This document shows positions 44,905 through 59,411 of a stretch of DNA of 64,000 nt, piece by piece. The notes below the pieces were generated by a model. The model saw nothing but the letters and a program-made list of their open reading frames with translations, did not search any database and had not been told where the DNA came from. How positions within the stretch are numbered: the stretch's first letter is position 1; the number at the start of each line of letters is the position of its first letter. The stretch lies in assembly GCF_000252445.1 (NCBI RefSeq), contig NC_017790.1, positions 506,001 to 570,000 of the forward strand, read 5' to 3'. This DNA comes from Deinococcus gobiensis I-0 (GTDB taxonomy: Bacteria > Deinococcota > Deinococci > Deinococcales > Deinococcaceae). A program made the translations under genes and the position numbers.

Positions 44905-44970
44905 CGTCACGCTGTTTCCCCCACCGCCCGGTGAAGCCCGAACAGAGGCCCGCCGGGCGGTTTCTTCTTT
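44895..44970 (+). promoter_or_regulatory. Transcription attenuator of DAHP synthase
   Basis: The terminator is CCGCCCGG (44924-44931) with CCGGGCGG (44953-44960), then TTTCTTCTTT. The competing antiterminator pairs CCGGGC (44895-44900), inside the last codons of the leader ORF, with GCCCGG (44926-44931). A ribosome reaching the TAG at 44902 covers the first segment and lets the terminator form; one stalled at the aromatic codons leaves it free. This is classic amino-acid attenuation logic. Confidence 0.8.
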
Positions 44971-45006
44971 CCCCCGTTTTCCCGCCGTATCCCAGGAGAC
45001 CCCGCC

Positions 45007-46095
45007 ATGACCCACCCCGACCCCACCGTCCAGCCCGGCCGCACCGAGAACCTCAACGTCTCGGGGTTCACGCCGCTCATCACGCCGCGCGCCCTCAAGG
45101 AGCGCCATCCGCTGACGCCCGCTGCCGAGCGCACGGTGCTCGCGGGCCGCCGCGCCGCCCAGGACATCCTGCACGGCAAAGGCGACCGGCTGCTGGTGGT
45201 CGTGGGGCCGTGCAGCGTCCACGACTACGCCGGGGCGGTCGAGTACGCCCACAGGCTCGCGGCGCTGCGCGAACAGGTGAAAGACCGCCTCGAAGTGCAG
45301 ATGCGCGTGTACGTGGACAAGCCCCGCACGACGGTCGGCTGGCGCGGCTACCTGCTCGACCCCGACATGAACGGCGCGAACGACATCAACAAGGGCCTGG
45401 AGCTGACCCGCAAACTGATGATCGAGGTGGCCGAACTCGGCCTGCCGGTCGCTACCGAACTGCTCGATCCCTTCGCGCCGCAGTACCTCTTCGACGCCGT
45501 GGCCTGGGCCTGCCTGGGGGCGCGGACCACCGAGTCGCAGACCCACCGCGTCATGGCGAGCGCCGTCTCGGCCCCGATGGGCTTCAAGAACGGCACCGGG
45601 GGCGGCATCAAGCTGGCGGTGGACGCGATTGTCGCCGCCGCCAGCCCGCACGCCTTTTTCACCATCGACGACGGCGGACAGGCCTGCATCGTGCACACGC
45701 AGGGCAACCCCGACGGGCACGTCATCCTGCGCGGGGGGCGGGGCGGCCCCAACTCGGCGCCGCAGTTCGTCAAGGAGGCGGCCGACCTCATGAAGGCGGC
45801 GGGATTGAGCCCGGCCGTGATGGTGGACTGTTCGCACGCCAACTCGGGCAGCGACTGCGCCCGCCAGAACCTCGTGTGGCGCGACGTGCTCGGCCAGCGC
45901 CTCGCCGGGCAGGCGGCCATCAAGGGCCTGATGCTGGAGAGCAACCTCCAGGCCGGCAAGCAGGCCATTCCCGCCGACCTGGGTACCCTGAAGCCCGGCG
46001 TGAGCGTCACCGACGCCTGCATCGGCTGGGCCGAGACCGAGACGCTCCTTCAGGAAGCCCACGCGGCGCTGTCGCGCGAGGCCGTGGCGGGCTGA
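45007..46095 (+). CDS. 3-deoxy-7-phosphoheptulonate (DAHP) synthase, type I
   Basis: Condenses PEP and erythrose-4-phosphate, the entry step to Phe, Tyr and Trp. The 362-residue AroF/G/H-type enzyme shows [57 protein letters not shown] and VDCSHANS with metal-binding Cys/His. AGGAG precedes the ATG at 45007. Whether it is Phe-, Tyr- or Trp-inhibited cannot be told. Expression is probably set by the attenuator, which reads all three aromatic amino acids. Confidence 0.96.
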   Translation: MTHPDPTVQPGRTENLNVSGFTPLITPRALKERHPLTPAAERTVLAGRRAAQDILHGKGDRLLVVVGPCSVHDYAGAVEYAHRLAALREQVKDRLEVQMRVYVDKPRTTVGWRGYLLDPDMNGANDINKGLELTRKLMIEVAELGLPVATELLDPFAPQYLFDAVAWACLGARTTESQTHRVMASAVSAPMGFKNGTGGGIKLAVDAIVAAASPHAFFTIDDGGQACIVHTQGNPDGHVILRGGRGGPNSAPQFVKEAADLMKAAGLSPAVMVDCSHANSGSDCARQNLVWRDVLGQRLAGQAAIKGLMLESNLQAGKQAIPADLGTLKPGVSVTDACIGWAETETLLQEAHAALSREAVAG

Positions 46096-46143
46096 AGCAG
46101 GAGCTTCACTCAGGAACAGTCAAGCCGCGCCTACGTTCCGGCC

Positions 46144-46343
<200 letters not shown>

Positions 46344-46347
<4 letters not shown>

Positions 46348-47279
46348 GCCCGGACGATGCCGTGACCACGCCCGGCGCTGCCCCCGGCCCCGCCTATGGC
46401 CTCGTGTGCATGACGCAGGGGCCGGAGGTGCGCTTCCGCACCGTGACCCTCAGCCGCTACCAACTGCTGTCGCCCGCCGAGCGCGAGGCCAAATTGCTGG
46501 ACCTTTACGCCGACAACATCGTGCGGCTGCGCGGGGCGGCCGACTTCTGTGCGGCGCGCGGCATCCGGCTCTACCGCATGAGCTCCAGCCTCTTTCCGAT
46601 GCTCGACCTGCTGGGGGACGACACGGGCGAGGCGGTCCTGACTTCGCTGGCGGGCGAGCTGACGCGCGCCGGCCACGCCTTCGAGGACGCCGGAATCCGC
46701 GTGCTCATGCATCCCGAGCAGTTCATCGTGCTGAACAGCGACCGCCCCGAGGTCCGCGTGAGCAGCGTGCGGGCACTGACCTCGCACGCCCGCGTGATGG
46801 ACGGCCTGGGCCTGTCGCGCACGCCCTGGAACCTGCTGCTGCTGCACGGCGGCAAGGGGGGCCGGGCGGCCGAGTTACGGGCCGTGATTCCCGACCTGCC
46901 CGACGCCGCCCGCCTGCGCCTGGGCCTGGAAAACGACGAGCGGGCGTACGGCCCGCAGGACCTGCTGCCCGTGTGCGAGGCGACCGGCGTGCCGATGGTG
47001 TTCGACGCCCACCACCATGTCGTGCGCGAGAAGCTGCCGGACCAGGAGGACCCCAGCGTGCGCGAGTGGACCCTGAAGGCCCGCGCCACTTGGACGCCGC
47101 CCGAGTGGCAGGTCGTGCACCTGAGCAGCGGCATAGAGGGGCCGCAGGACCGCCGCCACAGCCACCTCATCACCGCGCTGCCCAGCGCCTACCGCGACGT
47201 GCCCTGGATCGAGGTCGAGGCCAAGGGCAAGGAAGAGGCGGTCGCGGCGCTGATGGGTGCCCCAACTCCGGAGGCGTGA
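46344..47279 (+). CDS. uvsE: UV DNA damage endonuclease UvsE
   Basis: Nicks DNA 5' of UV photoproducts, an excision route independent of UvrABC and well known in Deinococcus radiodurans. The 311-residue TIM-barrel protein shows [82 protein letters not shown] and HSHLI, which carry the metal ligands. GTG at 46344 overlaps the DUF2256 stop, so the two are co-translated. The upstream open frame is a shadow over the DAHP synthase gene. Confidence 0.96.
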
Positions 47280-47355
47280 CGGCAGCGGCCTCGGAAATTG
47301 CGGGGGCTTGCTACGTCGTCCAAGACCTGGGTGGGGAGAAATCGTGAGAATAGCG

Positions 47356-47404
47356 GGGGAGAAGAGCTGAAAGGAGTGCAGGTGATCCCTCAGCTCTTCT
47401 CCCC
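47356..47404. terminator. Strong shared hairpin between uvsE and the esterase gene
   Basis: A perfect 15-bp stem (47356-47370 with 47390-47404), extended by AGCG/CGCT with one bulge, lies between the convergent genes. The gap 47280-47418 holds nothing else. Confidence 0.75.
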
Positions 47405-47418
47405 GCTGTGGGCGGCCT

Positions 47419-48669
47419 TCAGGCCCAGATGGCAGCCAGCGTCTCCAGCTGGGCCTCCCACGCCTGAAACTGGAGATGCGCGTTGGCCTGCTCCTCCCCT
47501 CCCGGTGTCCAGAGGCCGTGGATGTAGGTGGGCAGGCCAGGCAGGCTCAGGTGATGCCCGGCGTGGGGGTGCGTCAGGTGCCGCGAGGGCCGGCCAGCCG
47601 CCTCACGGCGCCGTTGGGCGACCTCGGCAAGTTCGGCGGCGTGCCAGACCTGATCCTCGCCGCCGCTGACCAGCAGGACTGGGCCGGCGACGCGCTCGGC
47701 GGGAATGGTGGCCGCCGCGATCTGCGCCGCGCTGGCCTGCCTGGCGGCGCGGTGGTGGACCGGTGTCATGGGCTGCGGGCCAGCGGCAAAAAAGGCAGCC
47801 CAGTCGGTGTGGTAGGGCAGATACGGCCAGGGCTGCCCCCGGAACGACCATGACGACATCGGTGGCCCAGGTGGGAACGTGCCGGCCCGGTCGATGCCCT
47901 CGAATACCAGCCCACTCGGGGCGAAGGCCGCCACCGCCCCAATGTCCTGCGGAAAGGTCGCTCCGACGAGAAGCGCCGCCTCGGCCCCCTTCGACGCGCC
48001 CGTGACGCCGACACGTCGCCCGGCGACCTCGGGCCGTGCCCGCAGCCATGCGGCAGCCTGCCCGAAGTACTCCAGCGGAAGGTTGATCAGGTTTTCGGGC
48101 AGACCGGAGTCGGGTACTCCAAAATAGGCGAGGTTGAGGACCAGAAAGCCCTCGGAGGCCAGCAACGCCGCTACGGGGCTGTACAGGCCCCCTTCGGAGC
48201 CGCCCAGGCACAGGCAAGCGCCGCGCAGGTCTGTGCCTGGGGCCGGACTGAACAGGCTGCCGTACAGGCCGTCCTCACGCACCGGGGTTTCGTGCAGGTC
48301 CGGCGAGTGGGTCAGGCGACGAACGGTAGTTTCTTCCAGCACGCGTTCGCCTGCCGAAAGCCGCACGGTCAGGGTCACGCCCGCCTCCGGCGCCTCGAAG
48401 AAGGCGGGCGTGTGGTCCGGCCGGGGGCGCAGGCTCCAGATCGGTCCGGCCGGGTCCACGCCCCGGAATCGGCCCGTCAGGGCCGGCTGGGCCGACAGGT
48501 CCAGTGCACCGGCAGCGGTCGTTCGGTAGGTCGCTTCTGCCTGCCAGCAGGCTCCGTGCCGGTCGGGGGCCGCCGTGCCGACCGTCACCTCGGTTTTCGG
48601 GGGCAGCGCCCACGCCCGCAGGAAAAACCGGCGCGAGATCAGGTCGTCGTGGGGAACGGTCATGGGCAT
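47419..48669 (-). CDS. Acyl-CoA thioesterase/BAAT-type alpha/beta hydrolase
   Basis: A 416-residue enzyme. The N-terminal beta domain (about 1-140) is the acyl-CoA thioester hydrolase/BAAT N-terminal domain; then an alpha/beta hydrolase with GGSEGGLYSPVAALLASEGFLVLNLAYFG, nucleophile Ser in GVTGASKGAEAALL, Asp in SGGEDQVWHAAEL and His in HPHAGHHLSLPG. Such enzymes cleave acyl-CoA or acylate amino acids. ATG at 48669 has GAGAGG upstream. It follows merR by 74 nt, probably in the same operon. Confidence 0.88.
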   Translation of the reverse strand: MPMTVPHDDLISRRFFLRAWALPPKTEVTVGTAAPDRHGACWQAEATYRTTAAGALDLSAQPALTGRFRGVDPAGPIWSLRPRPDHTPAFFEAPEAGVTLTVRLSAGERVLEETTVRRLTHSPDLHETPVREDGLYGSLFSPAPGTDLRGACLCLGGSEGGLYSPVAALLASEGFLVLNLAYFGVPDSGLPENLINLPLEYFGQAAAWLRARPEVAGRRVGVTGASKGAEAALLVGATFPQDIGAVAAFAPSGLVFEGIDRAGTFPPGPPMSSWSFRGQPWPYLPYHTDWAAFFAAGPQPMTPVHHRAARQASAAQIAAATIPAERVAGPVLLVSGGEDQVWHAAELAEVAQRRREAAGRPSRHLTHPHAGHHLSLPGLPTYIHGLWTPGGEEQANAHLQFQAWEAQLETLAAIWA

Positions 48670-48743
48670 GGCGCACCTCTCTGGCATGGGGCCAGATACG
48701 GATGTGGGATTGGGGCTGTCGGGAGAAGGCGGGCAGCTCGGGG

Positions 48744-49517
48744 TCAGGCGAGCAGGAAGCCGAGTTCCACGCCCTGTGGCGTGCTCCGTGTGTACGAGAC
48801 GCCGGGGCGGTGGCCGGCGGCAGCCATAGCGCCCGACAGCGCGGCGAAGGTCACGCCGAAACTGCGCCAGTCGCCGGAGTGCAGGGTGTAGGCCACCTCC
48901 ACGGAGGCCATGGCCATGAACCGCAGATGTCCCCGGCCCATGCACGCGCTCTGAACGGGCAGGCAGACCTCGGCGAGGATGGGGCCGCCCAGATACTCGC
49001 CGCCGGGGTAGAGCCCGAAATCCGCACCGGCCGGGGAGACGCGCTGGTTATGTGCCTGGGCCTGCAACTCGTCCAGCCGCCGCAGGTAGGCGTCGGCGAA
49101 GTCCGGGGCGTCGGCACTCATGGTGGCGCTGAGCAGCAGTTGGGCGGGCCAGACCTGATGTCGGAGTTCGACCGCCGGGAGCTGCCGCTGTCCAGAGAGC
49201 CGCTCCCCGACCTGCTTGAGGAGGCTGCGCTTGGCCTGGAAGTCCTGAAAGAGCCGCTGCTCGTGGCGTTCGAGAATCCGGGCGGCATCCTCGGGCGCAG
49301 CGCTCAGCATGTGGGTCAGGTCACGCAGCGGCAGCCCCAGTCGCCGCAACTCGGCGACGCGCCGCCCCACGGCGATCTGCTCCGGAGCGTAGTAGCGGTA
49401 GCCGCTGTCGGGGTCCACCTGCGTGGGCCGTAACAGGTCCTGCTCGGCATAGAACCGCAGCGCCGTGACGCTGAGGCCGACCCGCGCGGCAAATTGACCG
49501 ATGGACAGCAGCTTCAT
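48744..49517 (-). CDS. MerR family regulator with effector-binding domain
   Basis: A 257-residue regulator. The winged helix is LLSIGQFAARVGLSVTALRFYAEQDLLRPTQVDPDSGYRYYAPEQI, then a coiled dimerisation helix, and a C-terminal GyrI/BmrR-like effector domain (about 115-257) that usually binds hydrophobic or cationic drugs. ATG at 49517 has GGGGG upstream; GTG at 49523 is possible. Its own promoter has the 19-bp spacer typical of MerR control. It probably regulates itself and the hydrolase gene. Confidence 0.9.
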   Translation of the reverse strand: MKLLSIGQFAARVGLSVTALRFYAEQDLLRPTQVDPDSGYRYYAPEQIAVGRRVAELRRLGLPLRDLTHMLSAAPEDAARILERHEQRLFQDFQAKRSLLKQVGERLSGQRQLPAVELRHQVWPAQLLLSATMSADAPDFADAYLRRLDELQAQAHNQRVSPAGADFGLYPGGEYLGGPILAEVCLPVQSACMGRGHLRFMAMASVEVAYTLHSGDWRSFGVTFAALSGAMAAAGHRPGVSYTRSTPQGVELGFLLA

Positions 49518-49534
49518 GCTCACCCCCGGCCCCC

Positions 49535-49565
49535 AGTGTGAAGTCTCACGTGGCTTGAGGGTCAA
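49535..49565 (-). promoter_or_regulatory. MerR-type promoter with a 19-bp spacer
   Basis: On the minus strand TTGACC (49565-49560) and CACACT (49540-49535) are 19 nt apart, with the dyad CTCA-N7-TGAG around CACGTG in the spacer. Overlong spacers twisted by MerR proteins are the family's hallmark. It overlaps the 3' end of lysR. Confidence 0.7.
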
Positions 49566-50484
49566 GTCCGGCCGCGCCCCCGCCCCGCCGCTCGCCCAGC
49601 ACCTCGCCCGCCACCTTCAGGAAGGCCCCCACCAGCGGGTCGGGCGGGGTCGCCGCGCCCACGCCGCGCGGCCACGCGGCCACGATCTCGATGACCGGGG
49701 CGTCCTCGACCGGTCGGTACACCACGCCGGGCAGCGACAGGCGCGAGAAGAACTCGATGGGCAAAAAGACCCCGATGCCCGCCGCCACGAGCGAGAGCAG
49801 CGTGGGAATCTCGATGGCCTCCTGCACGACCTGCGGCGTGAAGCCCGCGCCCGCGCACCAGCGCATGACCTGATCGAAATAGGTGGCGCGCAGGTAGCGC
49901 GGAAAGAACACGAAGGGCTCGCCCGCGAGGTCCGCGATCGTCAGCCGCTCCCGCGCCGCCAGCGCGTGCCCGGCGGGCAGGGCGGCCAGCAGCGGCTCGC
50001 GCCACAGGGCCTGCGAGTCCAGGGTGGGGTCGCGCACCGGCAGCAGCATCAGCCCGACGCTGATCAGGCCGCCGCGCAGGGCCGCCTCCTGCTCCTGGGC
50101 GGTCAGCTCGCGCAGGTCCACGCTGACCCCCGGAAAGGCCGCGCGGAAGGTCCGCACGATCTCCGGCAGGCCGCCGAAGGCCAGCCCGCTGACGAAGCCC
50201 ACCGTCAGGTGCCCCACCTCGCCGCGCGCCGCCCGCCGCGCACGCAGGGCGGTCTGGTCGGCCAGGGCCAGCGTCTCGCGCGCCCCGATCAGGAACTCGC
50301 GCCCCGCCGGGGTGAGCTGTACGCGCCGGGTCGTGCGCAGCACCAGCGCCACCCCCAGCTCGTCTTCGAGGTTGCGGATCGAATTTGAGAGCGCCTGCTG
50401 CACCACGAACACGCGCTCGGCCGCCCGCCCGAAGTGCTCCTCCTCTGCGAGGGCCACGAAATGCCGCAGGTGACGCAGTTCCAT
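49546..50484 (-). CDS. LysR family transcriptional regulator
   Basis: A 312-residue regulator with the N-terminal helix-turn-helix [61 protein letters not shown] and a periplasmic-binding-like effector domain. GGGAG precedes the ATG at 50484. It is divergent from aceE across 99 nt that hold a near-perfect 29-bp palindrome. Control of the pyruvate dehydrogenase genes is a reasonable inference; the ligand is unknown. Confidence 0.93.
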   Translation of the reverse strand: MELRHLRHFVALAEEEHFGRAAERVFVVQQALSNSIRNLEDELGVALVLRTTRRVQLTPAGREFLIGARETLALADQTALRARRAARGEVGHLTVGFVSGLAFGGLPEIVRTFRAAFPGVSVDLRELTAQEQEAALRGGLISVGLMLLPVRDPTLDSQALWREPLLAALPAGHALAARERLTIADLAGEPFVFFPRYLRATYFDQVMRWCAGAGFTPQVVQEAIEIPTLLSLVAAGIGVFLPIEFFSRLSLPGVVYRPVEDAPVIEIVAAWPRGVGAATPPDPLVGAFLKVAGEVLGERRGGGAAGLDPQAT

Positions 50485-50502
50485 AGGTGGCTCCCAGCTT
50501 GA

Positions 50503-50531
50503 CAGATTCACCACCCGGCGTGGTCAATCTG
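50503..50531. promoter_or_regulatory. 29-bp inverted repeat, likely LysR operator
   Basis: CAGATTCACCAC (50503-50514), a 5-nt centre and GTGGTCAATCTG (50520-50531) pair at 11 of 12 positions. It sits 18 nt from the lysR start and 40 nt upstream of the aceE -10 element. Confidence 0.7.
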
Positions 50532-50570
50532 GTGAGGAAACAGTGTTGGAAGCGCCGTTCGGGGGCAGCG

Positions 50571-50576
50571 TAGACT
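50571..50576 (+). promoter_or_regulatory. -10 element of the aceEF promoter
   Basis: TAGACT ends 7 nt before the aceE ATG, so the transcript is predicted to be leaderless. TTGGAA at 50546-50551 is a weak -35 candidate at 19 nt. Confidence 0.6.
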
Positions 50577-50583
50577 GCGTGCT

Positions 50584-53313
<2,730 letters not shown>

Positions 53314-53385
53314 GACCCGACGCCGGGGCCGCCCCAAAAGGAAGCCCCGGTTCCTGCATCTACCCACACCCAAAGGAGGCCCCGC

Positions 53386-55206
<1,821 letters not shown>

Positions 55207-55220
55207 GCACAGGAATACCG

Positions 55221-55249
55221 GCCCCCGCCCGCATGGTGGGGGCTTTTTT
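55221..55249 (+). terminator. Intrinsic terminator of aceEF
   Basis: GCCCCCGCC (55221-55229) pairs with GGTGGGGGC (55235-55243, one G-T) and is followed by TTTTTT, 15 nt after the aceF stop. Confidence 0.9.
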
Positions 55250-55304
55250 CGGCATAGGCATTCCGAGGGAGGCGCGGCGCAGGCCGGGGCGCGAGACTGG
55301 GCGC

Positions 55305-56156
55305 ATGGACGTGCTGAATATTCCCGTCGCCCCTGACCTGCCCGGCCGCTGGCGGGCGTGGCTGGCCCCGGAGCGGCAGCCCCTGTTTCTGACGGCCCAG
55401 GAGGCCGCCGGGCTGGACCTGCCGACCGTGCCCCGCGCTGACCTCCGGCTCTCGCCCGAGGAGCGCGACACGCTGACCCTCTGGGCCGTGGCCCCGGAGG
55501 CCGACCGGGTGGCGTGGCTGGACCGGGCCGGGTGGGCCGCCCTGGACGCGCGGCAGCGGCGCGAGTTGCTGCGCCTTCAGGTCCGGCACGGGCGCGGCAA
55601 CGTGCCGCTGGGCCGTCACTACGCCGACCTTCTGCCCGAGCTGCCACCGGGCCGCTTCCTGTGGTCGCCGGAGCACCTCACGCCGGGGGTGCTGGCGCGC
55701 CTGCTTTCGGCGGGGCAGGCGGCCTGTCGGCGCGCGGCGGTGCCAGAGGCCGTGTGGGACGCGGCGCGGGAAGTGCTGCCCGGCGTGCGCGACCTCGCGG
55801 GCACCTTCTCGCAGGGGAGCGGCAACTGCTTCGGCGCGGTGATGGGGGCGGCGGGGGTCGCCGGCGCGGCCGACGAGTGGACGCAGCGCGAACCCTTCGA
55901 GGCCTTTCTGGCTGCGCGGACCCGCCCCGCGCCTTCCCGGTCCGGGGACCGCGATGCCCGGCCCGGCACGGTGCTCGTCTGGCGCACATCCGACGGCCTG
56001 GTGCAGCACGCCGCCGTGACGCTGGGCGGGGGCTGGGCCTTCCAGAAGGCGTCGCAGAGCTGGACGACCCCGCGCGTGGTGCTGCCGGCAGCGGAGCTCA
56101 AACGCAGGAACCGCACCCCCGGTTGGCGACTGGAACGGCACACGCTGTCGCGGTAG
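55305..56156 (+). CDS. Cryptic NlpC/P60-like cysteine hydrolase candidate
   Basis: A 283-residue protein without signal or membrane segments. The C-terminal part has [14 protein letters not shown] with C175, then [30 protein letters not shown] with H235 and a polar residue about 13 on. Cys followed by His in a strand and a Gly-rich hairpin is the layout of papain-like NlpC/P60 hydrolases. The N-terminal 120 residues are unrecognised. The ATG at 55305 is 6 nt after GAGACT. The call rests on motif pattern only. Confidence 0.6.
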   Translation: MDVLNIPVAPDLPGRWRAWLAPERQPLFLTAQEAAGLDLPTVPRADLRLSPEERDTLTLWAVAPEADRVAWLDRAGWAALDARQRRELLRLQVRHGRGNVPLGRHYADLLPELPPGRFLWSPEHLTPGVLARLLSAGQAACRRAAVPEAVWDAAREVLPGVRDLAGTFSQGSGNCFGAVMGAAGVAGAADEWTQREPFEAFLAARTRPAPSRSGDRDARPGTVLVWRTSDGLVQHAAVTLGGGWAFQKASQSWTTPRVVLPAAELKRRNRTPGWRLERHTLSR

Positions 56157-56157
56157 G

Positions 56158-58596
56158 TCAGTCTTTCCTCCCCCCGGTCAGCGGCGGCTCGGTAGCCGGG
56201 GTCGCCAGCGCCCGCAGCGCGCCGCCCCAGCGCCCGGCCATCGCCTCGGCCAGCGCGGCGATGGCACGCGGGCGCAGCTTGCCGCCCGTCCCCAGGTAGA
56301 GCTGGCGCAGCGGCATCTCGCGGATGGCGCCCGCCGCCGACACCGCGTCGGCCGAGTAGCGTTTCTCGCCGCGCGGCTCGGTGCCCAGGGTCACCAGGGC
56401 GTTCAGCACGCGGCCCTGCGCCGTGCCTCGCAGCGCCCCCAGCGGCGTGTTCAGGTCGTATTCGGCGGGCGTGTAGGGCGAGTTGTCGGGCAGCGGCGCG
56501 CCGTACAGCGCCCGGAAGGCGGCGTCGGGCGCGTGGAAGGGGTGGGGCGGGCGCCGGTACGCGGCGCTCACCGCTGCCGGCTCGGGCCGCAGGTCGCCGT
56601 CGCCCTCGACCTCAACCGTCGCCCGCGCGCGCAGGTCGCGGCTCGACGACCCCAGGCGCAGCTCGTAGGGGCCGCCGGGGACGTGCCAGCCGGGCCGGGC
56701 CACGTCGTACACGGCCCAGGCCCGCTCGTCCAGCGTCAGGCTGACCTCGCGCGTCTCGCCGGGCTCCAGCACCACCCGCGCGAAGGCGCGCAGCTCCTGC
56801 TCGGGCCGGAACAGTGGCCCCTGCGGCGCGTGGACGTACAGCTGCACGACCTCCGCCCCCGCCCGAGTGCCCGTGTTCGTGACCGGCAGCGTGACCGTCA
56901 GGCGCTCGCCCCGGCCCACCCGCTCCCGGTCCAGGCGCGGCGTGCCGTAGCCGAAGGTCGTGTAGCTCAGGCCGTGGCCGAAGGGAAAGGCGACCGCCAC
57001 GCCCGCCGTGTCGTGGTAGCGGTAGCCCACGTACAGGCTCTCGCGGTACTCGGCCGTGCGTGGCCCGCCGGGGTAGAAGGCGCTGCACGCCACGTCTTCC
57101 AGTGTGTCGGGGAAGCTCTCGGCCAGCTTGCCGCCCGGGTTCACGCGGCCGGTGAGCACGTCGGCCAGAGCGCCGCCCCCCGCCTGCCCGCCCAGGTACG
57201 CCTGCACGAGGCCCGCGACCTCGCCGCGCCAGGGCAGCCGCACCGGAGCGCCGCTCTGGACCGCGACCACCACGCGCGGGTGCGCCGCCGCCACCGCCCG
57301 GATCAGCGCATCCTGCGTTTCCGGCAGGTCGAGGTGGTCGCGGTCCACGCCCTCGGCCTCCATATTCTCGGGCAGGCCGGCGACGATGACCACCACGTCG
57401 GCCCCCTGCGTAGCCGCCAGCGCTTCCGCCCGCAGCCGCGCAGCGTCCTCCTCGCCTTGGCGCGGGTAGCCGGGGGCATAGGCGACGCTGGCCTCGCCCA
57501 GCAGCGCGCGCAGTTCGCCCAGCGGCGTGTCCAGGCGCGTCGGCTGGATGACCGAACTGCCCGCCCCCTGGTAGCGCGGCTTCTCGGCGAAGGTGCCCAG
57601 CACCGCCACCTTCGCGCCGGGGGGCAGGGGCAGCACGTCGCCCACGTTTTGCAGCAGCACCACTCCGGCGGCGGCGGCGCGGCGGGCCAGGGCGTGCTGG
57701 GCGTCCGGGTCGACCGGGGGGGTGCGCGGCGTCTGGGCGGCGCGGCGGGCCAGCTCGGTGAGGCGCGTGGCCGAGCGCTCCACGTCGGCCCCGGTGATAC
57801 GTCCCGCCGCCAGGGCCGCGCGCAGTTCGGGGACCCGCGCGCCGTCGTAGCCGGGCATCTCCAGGTCCAGGCCCGCCCGCAGGCCGCGCGCCCGGTCGTT
57901 CACCGCGCCCCAGTCCGAGATCACGGCGCCGCCGAACCCCCACTCCTCGCGCAGGATGCGGGTCAGCAGCCGGGGATGCTCCGAGCAGTAGCGGCCGTTC
58001 ACACCGTTGTAGGCGGCCATGACCGTCCAGGGCTGGGCGTCTTTCACCGCGATCTCGAAGGGGCGCAGGTAGAGTTCGCGCAGCGCGCGCTCGTCCACCA
58101 CCGAGTCGCTGCTCAGGCGGCGGTATTCCTGGTTGTTGGCCGCGAAGTGCTTGAGGCTCGCGCCCACCCCCTCGCCCTGAAGGCCCGTGATGTACGCGGC
58201 GGCCAGCGTACCGGCCAGCAGCGGGTCCTCCGAGAAGTACTCGAAGTTGCGCCCGCACAGCGGCGAGCGCTTGAGGTTCACGCCCGGCCCCAGCAGCACC
58301 TGGACGCCCTGCCCGCGCGCCTCGCGCCCCAGCGCCGCACCGACCTCGCGCAGCAGCTCGGTGTCCCAGCTCGCCGCCAGTGCCGAGGCGGTCGGGAAAC
58401 AGGTCGCCGGAACCAGGGCGCTGAAGTTGAAGCCGGTCTGCCGCCCCTCCTGGCGCCGCACGCCGTGGGGGCCGTCGGTCATGGACACCGCGCCCAGCCC
58501 CGCCACCGGCCGCGTGTGCCAGAAGTCCTGGCCTTCGAGCAGCGCCAGTCGGTCGTCGGGAGACAGGGGGGGCCGGGCCGTGGGGGCGTCGCTCAT
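56158..58596 (-). CDS. Glycoside hydrolase family 3 beta-glucosidase
   Basis: An 812-residue cytosolic GH3 enzyme. MTDGPHGVR and [25 protein letters not shown] begin the TIM barrel, [12 protein letters not shown] holds the substrate-binding Lys-His, and [10 protein letters not shown] the nucleophile Asp. GAGSSVIQP follows in the alpha/beta sandwich, and a fibronectin III-like domain ([16 protein letters not shown]) and a C-terminal extension of about 130 residues close it. It lacks a signal peptide, so it probably degrades imported oligosaccharides. The ATG at 58596 is 7 nt below TACACT on the minus strand. Confidence 0.94.
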   Translation of the reverse strand: MSDAPTARPPLSPDDRLALLEGQDFWHTRPVAGLGAVSMTDGPHGVRRQEGRQTGFNFSALVPATCFPTASALAASWDTELLREVGAALGREARGQGVQVLLGPGVNLKRSPLCGRNFEYFSEDPLLAGTLAAAYITGLQGEGVGASLKHFAANNQEYRRLSSDSVVDERALRELYLRPFEIAVKDAQPWTVMAAYNGVNGRYCSEHPRLLTRILREEWGFGGAVISDWGAVNDRARGLRAGLDLEMPGYDGARVPELRAALAAGRITGADVERSATRLTELARRAAQTPRTPPVDPDAQHALARRAAAAGVVLLQNVGDVLPLPPGAKVAVLGTFAEKPRYQGAGSSVIQPTRLDTPLGELRALLGEASVAYAPGYPRQGEEDAARLRAEALAATQGADVVVIVAGLPENMEAEGVDRDHLDLPETQDALIRAVAAAHPRVVVAVQSGAPVRLPWRGEVAGLVQAYLGGQAGGGALADVLTGRVNPGGKLAESFPDTLEDVACSAFYPGGPRTAEYRESLYVGYRYHDTAGVAVAFPFGHGLSYTTFGYGTPRLDRERVGRGERLTVTLPVTNTGTRAGAEVVQLYVHAPQGPLFRPEQELRAFARVVLEPGETREVSLTLDERAWAVYDVARPGWHVPGGPYELRLGSSSRDLRARATVEVEGDGDLRPEPAAVSAAYRRPPHPFHAPDAAFRALYGAPLPDNSPYTPAEYDLNTPLGALRGTAQGRVLNALVTLGTEPRGEKRYSADAVSAAGAIREMPLRQLYLGTGGKLRPRAIAALAEAMAGRWGGALRALATPATEPPLTGGRKD

Positions 58597-58659
58597 GGGT
58601 CCGAGTGTAAAGGGGACGGACCGTTTTCCCCGCCGCGTCCTTATCCCTTAAAGTGCCGC

Positions 58660-59403
58660 ATGACCATCACCACCGAAGCCGAGTTGCAGGGCATGAAGCG
58701 GGCCGGACAGGTCGTGGCCGAGACGCTGCGGGTGCTGAAGGACGCCGTGCGCCCCGGCGTGACGCCCGCCGAACTCGACGCGCTGGCGGGCGAGGTGTTC
58801 CGGCGGCGCGGCGCGGCGTCGGCCCCGCGCCTGACCTACGGCGCGCCCGTCAACGTGTTCATCAGTGTGGGGGCCGACATCGTGCATGGGCTGCCCACGC
58901 GGCGGCCCCTGGCGCCCGGAGACGTGGTGAGCCTGGACGTGACCCCGGTGGTGGGCGGCTTCGTCGCGGACGCGGCCGTGACGGTCGTGGTGCCGCCCGC
59001 CTCGCCGGTTGCCGAGCGCCTGCTTGCCTGCACCGAGGCCGCGCTGGCGGCGGGGCTCGCGGCGGCGCGCGAGGGCCAGCCCCTGAACGCCATCGGCCGG
59101 GCAGTCGAGACCGAGGTCGCCCGCCGGGGCTTCACGGTCCTGCGCGACCTGTTCGGGCACGGGGTCGGCCGCGCCATCCACGAGAAGCCCGACGTGGCCA
59201 ACTATTTCCGGTCCACCGACCGGCAGCGGCTCCACGAGGGGCTGGTGCTCGCCATCGAGCCGATGGTGTCGTCGGGCCGCTCGGGCCGGGTCCGCACGCG
59301 CCGGGACGGCTGGACCCTGGCGACCACCGATGGCGGGCTGGCCGCCCACTTCGAGCACACCGTCGTGGTCACCGGGGGTCAGCCGATCATCCTGACCGCC
59401 TGA
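58660..59403 (+). CDS. map: Methionine aminopeptidase
   Basis: Removes the initiator Met from nascent proteins. The 247-residue protein has the five metal ligands: two Asp in [17 protein letters not shown], His in [14 protein letters not shown], Glu in LAIEPMV and Glu in AHFEHTVVV. The substrate-side loop is [19 protein letters not shown], a variant of the usual SVNEVVCHGIP. ATG at 58660 follows an AT-rich TTAAAG. It is divergent from the GH3 gene and convergent with the ABC-F fragment. Confidence 0.92.
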   Translation: MTITTEAELQGMKRAGQVVAETLRVLKDAVRPGVTPAELDALAGEVFRRRGAASAPRLTYGAPVNVFISVGADIVHGLPTRRPLAPGDVVSLDVTPVVGGFVADAAVTVVVPPASPVAERLLACTEAALAAGLAAAREGQPLNAIGRAVETEVARRGFTVLRDLFGHGVGRAIHEKPDVANYFRSTDRQRLHEGLVLAIEPMVSSGRSGRVRTRRDGWTLATTDGGLAAHFEHTVVVTGGQPIILTA

Positions 59404-59411
59404 GCCGGGGT

